A stretch of DNA of 64,000 bases from Gammaproteobacteria bacterium (GCA_018819515.1 JAHJPX010000017.1:186001-250000); one strand, 5' to 3'; counted from the stretch's first letter, positions 8,571 through 17,290 are shown. The notes: generated by a model not told the origin, from the letters alone. Made by a program: numbers and translations.

Positions 8571-9519
8571 GAAGTGCAAGAACAGAGAGTGCCGCGTGCA
8601 GGTGTTCCCCTCCAGAGGCCGGAGCCAGGCTGCGTTCCGGCAGGCGCAGGCCCCATTCGAGGCCGGCGGCGTGGGCGTCCAGCGCCCAGCGGGTCAGCAC
8701 GGAGAGGCGCGTCTCGACATCTTCGCCCGGTGTTGCTTCCCAATCCAGCCAGATGCGGGAGGCCGCAGCGCCGTCGAATTGCTTGGTCAGCAGCGGCGCC
8801 TCGTCGCCCTGCCGCGCGGCGATTTTCCAGGCGACATGGCGTGGCGGATCGGCGGGGTGATGGTCGCGCAGGCCGGAAAAATCGTCGCTGCCCTGCCCGC
8901 CGGCGCGTCGTCCGCCGTGCTCGCCCGCGCCCCAGGGCAGTGGTGGCGCCTTCGCCGCCGGCTTCGGATAGACGAGGCAACGCATGTCGGGCGCACAGTA
9001 GGCCCAGGCGCGGATCAGGCCGAGCGGCCAGGTGGTCTCGATGCCGACGCGCGGCAGGGCGAGCCAGCCGCGCTTCGTGGTCGGAAGGCGCAGACAGGCG
9101 TCGGCGGAGTCCCGCGCCGGGACATCGATGGTTGTGGTCCCACCCTCTGGCAGCCACAGGCGCAGCGCGCGGCGTTCGCTGTCGCCGGCCAGTACGAGAT
9201 GGAAGGCGGCGGCCTCGCCGGCGAACGCGGGTGGCGTCCTGCCACGGCTGACTTTTAGCCGAACGAGGTTGCGGAAGGTGTGCAGAATCGCGACGACGCC
9301 CAGTGCGGCGAGCAGGAAGGTCAGGACGTAACCGAGGCTGAGGTTGTAGTTGATGCTGCCGAGCAGCATCGTCAGCAGTACGGCGGCGTAGCCGATGCCG
9401 GCGCGGGTGGGCAGAACATAGACGCGGCGCTGGCCGAGGGTGACCGGCGAGGCTTCGGGTGGTTTGCCACGCAGGGCCCAACTAAAGAACTGTTCCTGCA
9501 ATGCAGCGGCGATGCGCAT
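8557..9519 (-). CDS. DUF58 domain protein
   Basis: A 320-residue protein with two hydrophobic segments near residues 40-85 (IGYAAVLLTMLLG, YVLTFLLAALGVVAILHTF) and a C-terminal DUF58 region containing FSGLRDHHPADPPRHVAWKIAARQGD, equivalent to the YxxGDDxRxIxW type motif of the family though less regular. DUF58 proteins are nearly always encoded with MoxR ATPases and transglutaminases, as here. The repeat copy at 9230-9256 gives the in-frame peptide LKVSRGRTPP just after the second membrane segment, at the start of the soluble part. Confidence 0.85.
   Translation of the reverse strand: MRIAAALQEQFFSWALRGKPPEASPVTLGQRRVYVLPTRAGIGYAAVLLTMLLGSINYNLSLGYVLTFLLAALGVVAILHTFRNLVRLKVSRGRTPPAFAGEAAAFHLVLAGDSERRALRLWLPEGGTTTIDVPARDSADACLRLPTTKRGWLALPRVGIETTWPLGLIRAWAYCAPDMRCLVYPKPAAKAPPLPWGAGEHGGRRAGGQGSDDFSGLRDHHPADPPRHVAWKIAARQGDEAPLLTKQFDGAAASRIWLDWEATPGEDVETRLSVLTRWALDAHAAGLEWGLRLPERSLAPASGGEHLHAALSVLALHGQG
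9230..9256 (-). repeat. Dispersed palindromic repeat, copy 3 (inside DUF58 gene)
   Basis: Minus strand reads AAAAGTCAGCC then GTGGCAGGACGCCACC. Translated in frame as KVSRGRTPP. One substitution in the left arm of the palindrome. Confidence 0.88.
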
Positions 9520-9535
9520 GATCGGAAACGGCCGC

Positions 9536-10459
9536 CTACGGAATCGGTACGGCCTCGATCAGCCGCGCGACGCTGCCGGTGGCCGGCGCATCGCCGGCGG
9601 GACGCAGACGGTGCCCGGCGACGCCCGGCAATATGGCCTGAATGTCCTCGGGCAGCACGTGGTCGCGGTCGGCCAGCCAGGCCCAGGCGCGGGCCGAGGC
9701 GAGCAGCGCCAGCGCGGCGCGGGGCGACAGGCCGGCCTGCCAGTCGGCCGATTCGCGCGTGTGCGCGACGAGCGCCTGCACGTAGTCGATCAGCGCATCG
9801 GAGACATGGACGCGGCGCACCGATTCCTGGTGCGCCAGCAGTTCGGCGGGCGAGAGGCATGGCGCCATGCCGGCCAGGACTTCGCGGCGGTCGGCGCCAG
9901 CCAGCAGTTCCCGTTCGGCCGCGCGATCCGGATAGCCGAGTTCGATGCGCATGAGAAACCGGTCGAGCTGCGATTCGGGCAGCGGGAAGGTGCCGATTTG
10001 ATACTGGGGGTTTTGCGTGGCGATGACGAAGAAGGGCGCCGGCAGCGGCCGTGTCTGGCCTTCGGCGGTCACTTGCCGCTCCTCCATCGCCTCGAGCAGT
10101 GCGCTTTGCGTCTTCGGCGTCGCGCGGTTGATTTCGTCGGCCAGCACGACCTGGGCGAAGATCGGCCCGGGATGGAAGTTGAAGGCGCTGCTGTCGCGGT
10201 CGTAGATTGAGACGCCGAGAATGTCAGCCGGCAGCATGTCGCTGGTGAACTGGATGCGCTGGAAATTCAGTCCGAGCAACTGCGCCAACACATGCGCCAG
10301 CGTGGTCTTCCCGACGCCGGGCAGATCCTCGATCAGCAGGTGTCCGCGCGCCAGCAGGCAGGCCAGCGCGAGCCGCAACTGGTGGTCCTTGCCGAGAATG
10401 ACTCGGCTGGCGGCGGCGATGACGCCGTCCATGGAAGTGTTGGGGTCGGGTGCGCGCAT
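9536..10459 (-). CDS. MoxR family AAA+ ATPase
   Basis: A 307-residue cytoplasmic ATPase and the first gene of the operon. Walker A is LPGVGKTTLAHVLA (near residue 45-58), Walker B is QVVLADEINRATPKTQSALLEAMEE (near 105-130), sensor 1 is FFVIATQNP and the MoxR signature FPLPESQLDRFLMR follows. MoxR proteins act as chaperone-like ATPases for partner proteins; with DUF58 and TgpA downstream the complex probably assembles or remodels something in the envelope. The gene is divergent from the deacetylase gene at 10539, sharing a gap of about 80 bases. Confidence 0.92.
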   Translation of the reverse strand: MRAPDPNTSMDGVIAAASRVILGKDHQLRLALACLLARGHLLIEDLPGVGKTTLAHVLAQLLGLNFQRIQFTSDMLPADILGVSIYDRDSSAFNFHPGPIFAQVVLADEINRATPKTQSALLEAMEERQVTAEGQTRPLPAPFFVIATQNPQYQIGTFPLPESQLDRFLMRIELGYPDRAAERELLAGADRREVLAGMAPCLSPAELLAHQESVRRVHVSDALIDYVQALVAHTRESADWQAGLSPRAALALLASARAWAWLADRDHVLPEDIQAILPGVAGHRLRPAGDAPATGSVARLIEAVPIP

Positions 10460-10538
10460 GGTGCCGGGATGCCGCCTTCAGGCGGACGAAAAATCAGTTC
10501 ATAATCATGATTCCGATCGATTGTATGCCAATCCCGAA

Positions 10539-11462
10539 ATGACCACGGCCTTCATCACCCATCGCGAATGCTGGCGACACGACATGGGCACACACCATCC
10601 GGAGTGCCCCGAACGCCTCGGCGCGATACAGGATCGCCTGATCGCGGCCGGCCTCGATCTCTATCTCTCCTTCCACGATGCGCCGCTGGCTGAAATGGAA
10701 CATTTGCTGCGCGTGCATTCGCGCAAGTACATCGAGATGGTCGAGGAAAGCGCGCCCGAGCATGGCATCCACCACCTCGACCCGGATACGGCGATGAGTC
10801 CGGGCACCTGGCGCGCGGCGCTGCGCTCAGCCGGTGCGGGGGTGATGGCCGTCGACATCGTCATGCGCGGCGAGGCGCCGAACGCCTTCTGCGCCGTCCG
10901 CCCGCCCGGGCATCATGCCGAGCGCTCGCGGGCGATGGGGTTCTGTTTCTTCAACAACGTCGCCGTCGCAGCCAGTCACGCTTTGGAGGAGTGGAACCTG
11001 CAACGCGTGGCCATCATCGATTTCGACGTGCACCACGGCAACGGGACGGAAGACATATTCGCCAACGACGGGAAGGTGCTGATGGTCAGTACTTTCCAGC
11101 ACCCCTTCTATCCGTACAGCGGCACCGAAAACCCGGCCTCGAACATGGTCAACGTGCCAATCAAGGCGGGCACCCGCGGCGACGGCTTCCGCGAGATCGT
11201 CACCGAAACCTGGCTGCCGCGCCTGCGCGAGTTCGCGCCGGAGATGATTTTCATTTCCGCCGGCTTCGACGCGCACTACGAGGACGACATGGGCTCGGTC
11301 GGTCTGGTCGAGTCCGACTACGCCTGGGTTACCGAGCAGATCAAGGCGGTGGCGAAGGAAAGCGCGCAGGGCCGTATCGTCTCCATCCTCGAAGGCGGCT
11401 ACAACCTTTCTGCGCTGGCGCGCAGCGTGTCGGCCCATATCAAGGTGCTGGCCGATCTGTAA
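10539..11462 (+). CDS. Histone deacetylase family (acetylpolyamine amidohydrolase-like) protein
   Basis: A 307-residue zinc hydrolase of the arginase/deacetylase fold. Motifs in order: RPPGHHAERSRAMGFCFFNN (the HH pair), IIDFDVHHGNGTEDIF (zinc ligands D and H), ISAGFDAHYEDDMG (third ligand D) and EGGYNLSAL. In bacteria these enzymes deacetylate small molecules such as acetylpolyamines or acetoin-related targets; the substrate cannot be told here. The frame is open upstream into the moxR gap, but ATG at 10539 fits the family start. dapA follows after 45 bases. Confidence 0.88.
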   Translation: MTTAFITHRECWRHDMGTHHPECPERLGAIQDRLIAAGLDLYLSFHDAPLAEMEHLLRVHSRKYIEMVEESAPEHGIHHLDPDTAMSPGTWRAALRSAGAGVMAVDIVMRGEAPNAFCAVRPPGHHAERSRAMGFCFFNNVAVAASHALEEWNLQRVAIIDFDVHHGNGTEDIFANDGKVLMVSTFQHPFYPYSGTENPASNMVNVPIKAGTRGDGFREIVTETWLPRLREFAPEMIFISAGFDAHYEDDMGSVGLVESDYAWVTEQIKAVAKESAQGRIVSILEGGYNLSALARSVSAHIKVLADL

Positions 11463-11507
11463 GTTAGAATCGAACTTTTTGCGGCGCCCTCACCTAAGGG
11501 CAAGGAT

Positions 11508-12398
11508 ATGGCCACTATTACCATTCAGGGTTCTCTTCCCGCGATAGTTACGCCGATGCACGAGGACGGCAGCCTCGACCTGCCGCGCTTGCGCAGCCTG
11601 GTCGAATGGCACATTGGCGAGGGGTCGGACGGCATCGTCGTCGTCGGCACCACCGGCGAATCGCCGACAGTCGATTTCGAGGAACATTGCCAACTGATAG
11701 AAACGACTGTCGAACAGGCTGCCGGTCGGGTGCCGGTGATTGCCGGTACAGGCGCCAACTCGACGGCGGAAGCGATCGAACTGGCCGGCTTCGCCGCCAA
11801 GTCGGGCGCGACGGCGCATCTTTCTGTCGTGCCTTACTACAACAAGCCGACTCAGGAAGGGCTCTACCGGCATTTCAAGACGATTGCCGAGGCGGTGGAT
11901 CTGCCTATGGTCCTCTACAACGTACCGGGCCGTACCGGCGCCGATCTGGGTAACGATACCGCGCTACGTCTGGCGCAGGTACCGGGCATCATCGGCATCA
12001 AGGATGCCACTGGCGGCATCGAGCGCGGTGCCGACCTAATCAAGCGCGCGCCAACGGGCTTCTCGGTGCTTTCCGGCGACGATGGCACCGGGCTGGCGCT
12101 GACGCTGCTGGGTGGGCGCGGCGTGATTTCGGTGACTGCCAACGTGGCGCCGCGCCTGATGCACGAGATGATTGCGGCCGCGCTGGCCGGCGATCTGCAG
12201 ACGGCGCGTTCCATAAACTTCCGCCTGCTGTCATTGCATCGGCACCTGTTCGTGGAAGCCAACCCGATACCGGTCAAGTGGGCCTGCGTCGAGATGGGGC
12301 TGATCCAGAATGGCCTGCGCCTGCCGATGACGCCGCTCTCTACCGAGCATCACGAACGCGTGCGTTCCGCGTTGCGCGAAGCCGGCATCCAACTCTGA
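11508..12398 (+). CDS. dapA: 4-hydroxy-tetrahydrodipicolinate synthase
   Basis: A 296-residue cytoplasmic aldolase-type enzyme that condenses pyruvate with aspartate semialdehyde in the lysine/diaminopimelate pathway. Motifs: GTTGESPTV (near residue 46), YYNKPTQEG, LYNVPGRTGADL (the catalytic tyrosine and substrate arginine region) and IIGIKDATGG with the Schiff-base lysine. Length is normal. bamC follows 16 bases later, the usual dapA-bamC order in proteobacteria. lysC, the first enzyme of the same pathway, lies about 10 kb further on. Confidence 0.95.
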   Translation: MATITIQGSLPAIVTPMHEDGSLDLPRLRSLVEWHIGEGSDGIVVVGTTGESPTVDFEEHCQLIETTVEQAAGRVPVIAGTGANSTAEAIELAGFAAKSGATAHLSVVPYYNKPTQEGLYRHFKTIAEAVDLPMVLYNVPGRTGADLGNDTALRLAQVPGIIGIKDATGGIERGADLIKRAPTGFSVLSGDDGTGLALTLLGGRGVISVTANVAPRLMHEMIAAALAGDLQTARSINFRLLSLHRHLFVEANPIPVKWACVEMGLIQNGLRLPMTPLSTEHHERVRSALREAGIQL

Positions 12399-12414
12399 AA
12401 ACTGTGGGAAATAA

Positions 12415-13530
12415 ATGAAGCCAAATGTGGTCGTTATCGCTTTGACCGTGTCCGCGCTGCTTGCGGGTTGTGGTTCGATGCTTGGGTCGAACAAGATCGA
12501 GTACAAGTCGGCGGGCAAGTTGCCGCCGCTGGAAGTTCCGCCCGATCTTACCCAACCGGGTCGCGATGATCGTTACGCCGTTCCGGATGTCGCTCCGAAA
12601 GGGTCCGCGACCTTTTCCGCCTATTCCGACGAGCGGAACGACCCGGCGGTGCGCGCAGCCGATGGGAGTGTGTTGCCGGAGGTCGACAAGATGCGCATCG
12701 AGCGCGCCGGCAACCAGCGCTGGCTGGTGGTGCCGGGTACGCCGGACAAGATATGGCCGAAGCTGAAGGAGTTCTGGCAGGGTTTTGGTTTTATCATCAA
12801 CAAGGAACTGCCCGAGGCCGGCATCATGGAGACCGACTGGGCCGAGAAGCGCGCCAAGATTCCACAGGGGGCGATCCGCGGTATGCTCAGCAGAGCACTC
12901 GATACCCTGTATTCGACACCCGAGCGCGACAAGTTCCGCACCCGCCTCGAACAAGGCGCTCAGCCCGGCACGACCGAGATCTACATCAGCCACCGCGGCA
13001 TGTACGAGATTTACATCGACGAGGGCAAGGAGCAGACACGCTGGCAGCCGCGGCCCGCCGACCCGGACCTGGAAGCCGAGATGCTGCGCCGATTGATGGT
13101 GAGCTTCGGAGTCGACGAATCCCGCGCCAAGACGATGGTGGCCGCCGCTCCTCCCGAGGAGCAGGCCAAACTGTTGCCGGGCGGCAGCGGCTTGCAGGTA
13201 CTGGAACCTTTCGATCGTGGCTGGCGTCGCGTCGGCCTGGCGCTGGACCGCGTCGGCTTTACTGTTGAAGACCGCGACAGATCGCAAGGCGTCTATTTCG
13301 TCCGCTACGTCGATCCGGAAACCGGTAAGGCCGAGGACGACGGCTTCTTTTCCAAACTGGCGTTCTGGCGCGACCGCAAGACCGATCCTTCGAAGATTCC
13401 GAAACACCGCATCCACGTCACGGCGGACGGCGACAACAGCCTGGTACAGGTGTTGACGGCCGAGGGTGGCGTCGATACGTCAGAAACCGGCAAGAAGATC
13501 CTGCGCCTGCTGCACGAGCAACTGAAGTAG
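12415..13530 (+). CDS. bamC: Outer membrane protein assembly factor BamC
   Basis: A 371-residue lipoprotein. The signal ends ALLAGCGSML, with cysteine 19 as the likely lipidation site. The N-terminal stretch KLPPLEVPPDLTQP is the conserved BamC segment that contacts BamD; two helix-grip domains follow, the second starting near GGSGLQVLEPFDRGWRRVG. BamC is an accessory part of the BAM complex that inserts beta-barrel proteins. Longer than E. coli BamC, mainly through a linker. Encoded just after dapA and 9 bases before the MBL gene, so probably one operon. Confidence 0.93.
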   Translation: MKPNVVVIALTVSALLAGCGSMLGSNKIEYKSAGKLPPLEVPPDLTQPGRDDRYAVPDVAPKGSATFSAYSDERNDPAVRAADGSVLPEVDKMRIERAGNQRWLVVPGTPDKIWPKLKEFWQGFGFIINKELPEAGIMETDWAEKRAKIPQGAIRGMLSRALDTLYSTPERDKFRTRLEQGAQPGTTEIYISHRGMYEIYIDEGKEQTRWQPRPADPDLEAEMLRRLMVSFGVDESRAKTMVAAAPPEEQAKLLPGGSGLQVLEPFDRGWRRVGLALDRVGFTVEDRDRSQGVYFVRYVDPETGKAEDDGFFSKLAFWRDRKTDPSKIPKHRIHVTADGDNSLVQVLTAEGGVDTSETGKKILRLLHEQLK

Positions 13531-13539
13531 GGGAGGCGG

Positions 13540-14298
13540 ATGCGGTTTGCCTCTCTCGGCAGCGGCAGCCGCGGCAACGCGCTGGTCGTCGAGGTCGGGA
13601 AGACGCGCGTCCTGCTCGACTGCGGATACGGGCCGCGGATTCTCGAGGCCCGGCTGGCCCGCGCCGGGCTGGAGCCAGGCGACCTTGACGCCATTCTGGT
13701 TACCCACGAACATGCCGACCACGTCGGCGGCGTTGCCGCCTGCGCCCGCCGTTTCGGTGTTGATGTCTTGCTGACCCACGGCACGCTCGCGTCGACCGCG
13801 TTGGACGATGTGACCGTTCGCGTCATCGACAGCCATGCGCCGTTTGCCATCGGCGACATGGAGTTGCAGCCGTTTCCGGTTCCGCACGATGCCCGCGAGC
13901 CGGTGCAGTTCGTGTTTTCGGACGGTGACCACCGACTCGGCGTGCTGACCGATGCCGGCTGCGTGACACCGCACATGGTCGACATGTTGTCCGGTTGCGA
14001 AGCGTTGGTACTGGAATGCAACCACGACGCGACGCTGCTGGCAGCGGGACGCTACCCCCAACATTTGAAGCACAGGATTGCCGGCCGCTTCGGCCACCTC
14101 GACAATGCGGCGGCGGCGCAGTTGCTGGCGCAAATCGATCGTGCCCGGTTAAGGCACGTCGTTGCAGCGCATCTGAGCCAGGAAAACAACACGCCGGCGC
14201 TGGCGACCGGGGCGCTGGCAGCAGTACTCGGCTGCACGCCCGACTGGATCGGCGTCGCCGATCAGGATGCGGGTTGCGGTTGGCGGGACGTCGCCTGA
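13540..14298 (+). CDS. Metallo-beta-lactamase fold hydrolase (YycJ/WalJ-like)
   Basis: A 252-residue protein starting SLGSGSRGNALVVEVGKTRVLLDCG, characteristic of the YycJ subgroup. The metal site HEHADHVGG lies near residue 69. Further features are DAGCVTPHM, LECNHD and HLSQEN, matching later histidine/aspartate ligands. YycJ-like proteins are probable nucleases or phosphodiesterases; function is not proven for this subgroup in betaproteobacteria. Last gene of the plus-strand dapA-bamC run; the next gene is convergent. Confidence 0.85.
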   Translation: MRFASLGSGSRGNALVVEVGKTRVLLDCGYGPRILEARLARAGLEPGDLDAILVTHEHADHVGGVAACARRFGVDVLLTHGTLASTALDDVTVRVIDSHAPFAIGDMELQPFPVPHDAREPVQFVFSDGDHRLGVLTDAGCVTPHMVDMLSGCEALVLECNHDATLLAAGRYPQHLKHRIAGRFGHLDNAAAAQLLAQIDRARLRHVVAAHLSQENNTPALATGALAAVLGCTPDWIGVADQDAGCGWRDVA

Positions 14299-14320
14299 CC
14301 CGGTCGACAGAAAGGCGTTT

Positions 14321-14803
14321 TTATAGGCCGGCAGTGGCCCAAGGCGTGCAAGGTGCGGATTCGTTCCACAGGTCGCTGGCGCGCTGCCACCAGGGTTCGA
14401 GTTCTGCCGGCATGGCGGTGACCAGCTTGCCGCGCGCGTGATCGACATGGAAGCGGATGGTGCCGTTGCCTTGTTCGGCGAGCACCCAGCAGTCGGCCAG
14501 ATGGCGCAGATGTTCGGGTGTCTGCCGGACTTCGACGTGGTGGGCATGGTCGCGCAGGAGCGACAGCAGGCGGGGCAGGCGCGATTGCAGGGGCGCCACG
14601 TCGTGCACGACCACGTGCAACTGGCTGAGCGTGGAGGTGGAGAGAAAGCGGTTCAGCAACTCCACCTGCGCGATTTCATCGAACCCCATGCGCAACAGGT
14701 CGCGGTCGAAGATGTGGATCTCGCGTTGCGCGCCCGCTAGCGTGCGGGCGATCGCGGCGCGGTAGCCGGCTTCGCTGTCGAAATGTTCGATTACGCCATT
14801 CAT
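14321..14803 (-). CDS. Uncharacterised protein encoded with RoxA
   Basis: A 160-residue protein with no clear signal or membrane segment. It contains REIHIFDRDLLRMGFDE, VVHDVAPLQSRLPRLLSLLRDHAHHVEVRQTPEHLRHLADCWVLAE split over the middle, and DHARGKL near the C terminus, a layout that loosely recalls a phospholipase-D-type fold without its HKD motifs. The ATG overlaps the roxA stop by 4 bases, so the two are translationally coupled. No function can be named. Confidence 0.7.
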   Translation of the reverse strand: MNGVIEHFDSEAGYRAAIARTLAGAQREIHIFDRDLLRMGFDEIAQVELLNRFLSTSTLSQLHVVVHDVAPLQSRLPRLLSLLRDHAHHVEVRQTPEHLRHLADCWVLAEQGNGTIRFHVDHARGKLVTAMPAELEPWWQRASDLWNESAPCTPWATAGL

Positions 14804-15912
14804 GGCAGGTAAGCGAAGCCGCAGCGATACCAGTCGTGGAGCAATGCCAGCGCCGCATCGCTGAAGTCCTGCGGCGGCAGCTCACGCGCGTCGGCCAACT
14901 GGCGGAAAAGCGACCGATCCCGGCGTGTCACCACGACTGACTCTCCGTTGAGGTAGAAGCAGTCCTCGGCGAACAGCAATTGGCTGCGCGCGTCGAGGCG
15001 GATGCCGCGGCGTTTCAGGGCGGTGGCGAAACGGCTTTCACCGAGGGGCTTTTCCGGTGGCTCGAAAAATACATGCGGTTTCGGTTCGGTCAGATAGGCG
15101 CCGAGAAAATCGCGCACGGTATCCCGGTTCCAGCGGATGCGGCCAACCATGTCGGCGACCTGGTCGATCATCGGGGCGCCGATTTTGCCCGGGTGTTTTT
15201 GCAGTTTGAGGTCCGGATCGTGGTAGCGGTCGGGCACCGCGACGCGATCCTGCAGGAAGGTCAGGAACTGTTCGGCCAGATCCTGTGCCGGCGGGGCGCG
15301 GAAACCGACGGAGTAGGTCATGCATTCGCCAACGGCGACCCCGTCGTGCGCCCACTCCGGTGGCAGGTAGAGCAGGTCGCCGGGTTCCAGCACCCAGTCG
15401 TGCACGGGGCGGAAGTCCTTGAGGATGCGGATCGGCAAGCCTTCAATCAGAGTTTGGTCGATCTGGTTGCCGATGCGCCAGCGGCGTCTCCCCATGCCTT
15501 GCAGGAGGAATACGTCGTAGCTGTCGAAGTGGGGGCCGACGCCGCCGCCGTCGGTGGCATAGCTGACCATCAGGTCGTCGAGGCGTGCGTAGGGGATGAA
15601 ACTGAATTTCCGCATCATCTCGTCGGCCTGCGGCAGCAGCATGTTGAGGCCCTGCACCAGCACCGTCCAGGGCTTGGTCTTGCGGCGCAGGGCGGTGCGG
15701 GAGAAGGGGCCGTGGGAAATGGTCCAGCCGCCCGCCTGCGAAACGAAGCGCGATTCGACATCCTCGCGGCAGGAAAGCTCCAGCATTTCGTCGCGCGTGA
15801 GCAGCCCGGTGAAGCCGGGCAGGGCGTTGCGGACCAGCAGCGGCTTCTTCTGCCAATATTCGGAAAGGAACTGCTCGGCCGTCAGGCCGCCCAGCAGGGT
15901 AGTGATCATCAT
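14800..15912 (-). CDS. roxA: Ribosomal protein hydroxylase RoxA-like cupin (JmjC) oxygenase
   Basis: A 370-residue Fe(II)/2-oxoglutarate oxygenase. The start ATGATG at 15912 is chosen because it begins MMITTLLGGLTAEQFLSEYW, matching YcfD/RoxA; the frame runs on into the divergent rlmD gene. Iron ligands are seen in GVGPHFDSYDVF (HxD) and PPEWAHDGVA (distal H); SVGFRAP follows. In E. coli RoxA hydroxylates an arginine of ribosomal protein L16. It is divergent from rlmD, another ribosome-modifying enzyme, across only 34 bases. Confidence 0.88.
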   Translation of the reverse strand: MMITTLLGGLTAEQFLSEYWQKKPLLVRNALPGFTGLLTRDEMLELSCREDVESRFVSQAGGWTISHGPFSRTALRRKTKPWTVLVQGLNMLLPQADEMMRKFSFIPYARLDDLMVSYATDGGGVGPHFDSYDVFLLQGMGRRRWRIGNQIDQTLIEGLPIRILKDFRPVHDWVLEPGDLLYLPPEWAHDGVAVGECMTYSVGFRAPPAQDLAEQFLTFLQDRVAVPDRYHDPDLKLQKHPGKIGAPMIDQVADMVGRIRWNRDTVRDFLGAYLTEPKPHVFFEPPEKPLGESRFATALKRRGIRLDARSQLLFAEDCFYLNGESVVVTRRDRSLFRQLADARELPPQDFSDAALALLHDWYRCGFAYLP

Positions 15913-15917
15913 CTGAT

Positions 15918-15923
15918 TATAAT
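15918..15923 (+). promoter_or_regulatory. Probable -10 element (TATAAT) for rlmD
   Basis: A perfect TATAAT lies 24 bases before the rlmD ATG in the 34-base divergent gap. The surrounding ATTATAAT is self-complementary, so it could be read on both strands, but for roxA it would lie only 5 bases from the start codon. The matching -35 is not clear. Confidence 0.45.
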
Positions 15924-15946
15924 CCCCGCCTTTTCTCGGAATCACC

Positions 15947-17242
15947 ATGCCGGAAGCCACTGTCGAATCGCTGGACCAGGAAGGACGCGGCGTCGCGCAC
16001 GTCGACGGCAAGGTGATCTTCATCGAGCGTGCGTTACCGGGCGAGCGCGTCGAGTATGCGAGTTTTCGCCGCAAGCCGACGTACGAAAAGGCGCAGGCGG
16101 TGCGCATTCTCAGTGAATCGAGCCAGCGGGTCACGCCGCGTTGCCCGCACTTTGGCGTCTGCGGCGGCTGCAGCATGCAGCATCTGGAGGCATCGGCACA
16201 GACGGCCGCCAAGCAGCGCGTGCTCGAAGATGCACTTTGGCATCTGGCGCGGCTGAAGCCGGAAACCATGCTGGCGCCAATTTCCGGACCCGCCTGGGGC
16301 TATCGCCATCGCGCCCGCCTTTCGGTGCGCAACGTAGCGAAGAAGGGCGGCGTGCTGGTCGGCTTCCACGAGCGACGCAGCAGCTATGTCGCGGTGATGA
16401 ATTCCTGCGCGGTGCTGCCGCCGGTGGTGTCCGCACTGATCGAACCGCTGAAGACGCTGATAGGGAGCATGTCGCGGCCGGATCGCCTGCCGCAGATCGA
16501 GGTGTCGGTCGGTGACGAGCAGTGTGCGCTGGTGCTGCGAAATCTGGAGCCGCTGACGGAGGACGATCTGGAACGCTTGCGCCGTTTCGCCGACGAGTAT
16601 CCGGTTACCTGGTATCTGCAGCCCGGCGGCCCCGACACTGCGACGCTGTTCCACCCGCCAGAAGCGCTACCGCTCACGTACAGCCTGCCCGACTTCGGCG
16701 TCGCGCTGCACTTTCGTCCGACCGATTTCACGCAGGTCAACCACGGCATCAACCGCATGCTGGTGCGTCGCGCGATGGTTCTGCTCGGCCCCGCGCCGGG
16801 CGAGCGCATCGGCGATCTGTTCTGCGGCCTGGGCAATTTCACGCTGCCGATTGCCGCGCTCGGCGCGACGGTGGTCGGCGTCGAGGGCGCGAAGGCGCTT
16901 GTCGAGCGCGCGCGCGCGAATGCCGAGTTGAACGGCCTCGCGCAGCGCTGCGAATTCCATGTGGCCAACCTGTTCGAGGCGACGCCGGAGAGCCTCGCTG
17001 CGCTTGGCCGGTTCGACAAACTGCTGATCGATCCGCCGCGCGAGGGCGCGGCCGAACTGGTCAAATCACTGGGCGAAGACGGTCCGGCACGGATCGTCTA
17101 TGTGTCGTGCAACCCGGCGACACTGGCGCGCGACGCCGCGATCCTGGTGCATGAGAAGGGTTATGTGTTGCGCAGCGCCGGCATCGCCAGCATGTTCCCG
17201 AACACCTCGCACGTCGAGTCGATCGCGCTTTTCGAACGCTAG
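15947..17242 (+). CDS. rlmD: 23S rRNA (uracil-1939-C5)-methyltransferase RlmD
   Basis: A 431-residue enzyme. The first 60 residues form a TRAM-type RNA-binding domain (VESLDQEGRGVAHVDGKVIFI). The iron-sulfur site is CPHFGVCGGCSMQHL near residue 66 with a fourth cysteine in MNSCAVLPP. The methyltransferase part has DLFCGLGNFTLPIA (motif I), LLIDPPREGA and the catalytic cysteine in VYVSCNPATLARD. It methylates U1939 of 23S rRNA. The start fits E. coli RlmD. The gene ends before a bidirectional hairpin at 17251-17270. Confidence 0.94.
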   Translation: MPEATVESLDQEGRGVAHVDGKVIFIERALPGERVEYASFRRKPTYEKAQAVRILSESSQRVTPRCPHFGVCGGCSMQHLEASAQTAAKQRVLEDALWHLARLKPETMLAPISGPAWGYRHRARLSVRNVAKKGGVLVGFHERRSSYVAVMNSCAVLPPVVSALIEPLKTLIGSMSRPDRLPQIEVSVGDEQCALVLRNLEPLTEDDLERLRRFADEYPVTWYLQPGGPDTATLFHPPEALPLTYSLPDFGVALHFRPTDFTQVNHGINRMLVRRAMVLLGPAPGERIGDLFCGLGNFTLPIAALGATVVGVEGAKALVERARANAELNGLAQRCEFHVANLFEATPESLAALGRFDKLLIDPPREGAAELVKSLGEDGPARIVYVSCNPATLARDAAILVHEKGYVLRSAGIASMFPNTSHVESIALFER

Positions 17243-17250
17243 AAAGCGAT

Positions 17251-17270
17251 ACGCCGCCCGCAGGCGGCGT
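17251..17270. terminator. Hairpin between convergent rlmD and yccA-like gene
   Basis: ACGCCGCC - CGCA - GGCGGCGT is a perfect 8-bp stem with a 4-base loop, placed between two convergent genes and running straight into a degenerate repeat copy that ends in a TTTT run. It could stop transcription from either side. Confidence 0.55.
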
Positions 17271-17290
17271 ATTGTCACGGCTGACTTTTC
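17265..17290 (-). repeat. Dispersed palindromic repeat, copy 4 (intergenic, degenerate)
   Basis: Minus strand reads GAAAAGTCAGCC then GTGACAATACGCC. The conserved left part is perfect but the palindrome is damaged. It overlaps the right arm of the hairpin at 17251-17270. Confidence 0.7.

Noticed and set aside
6537..9251. A very long plus-strand open frame antisense to tgpA and DUF58.
   Set aside because: It is the shadow of high-GC genes on the other strand; the peptide is rich in R, G, A and Q without any domain, while the minus-strand frames match known families.
10503..10512. AATCATGATT palindrome in the moxR/deacetylase gap.
   Set aside because: Only ten bases and near chance expectation for an AT-rich gap; no known regulator is encoded beside it.
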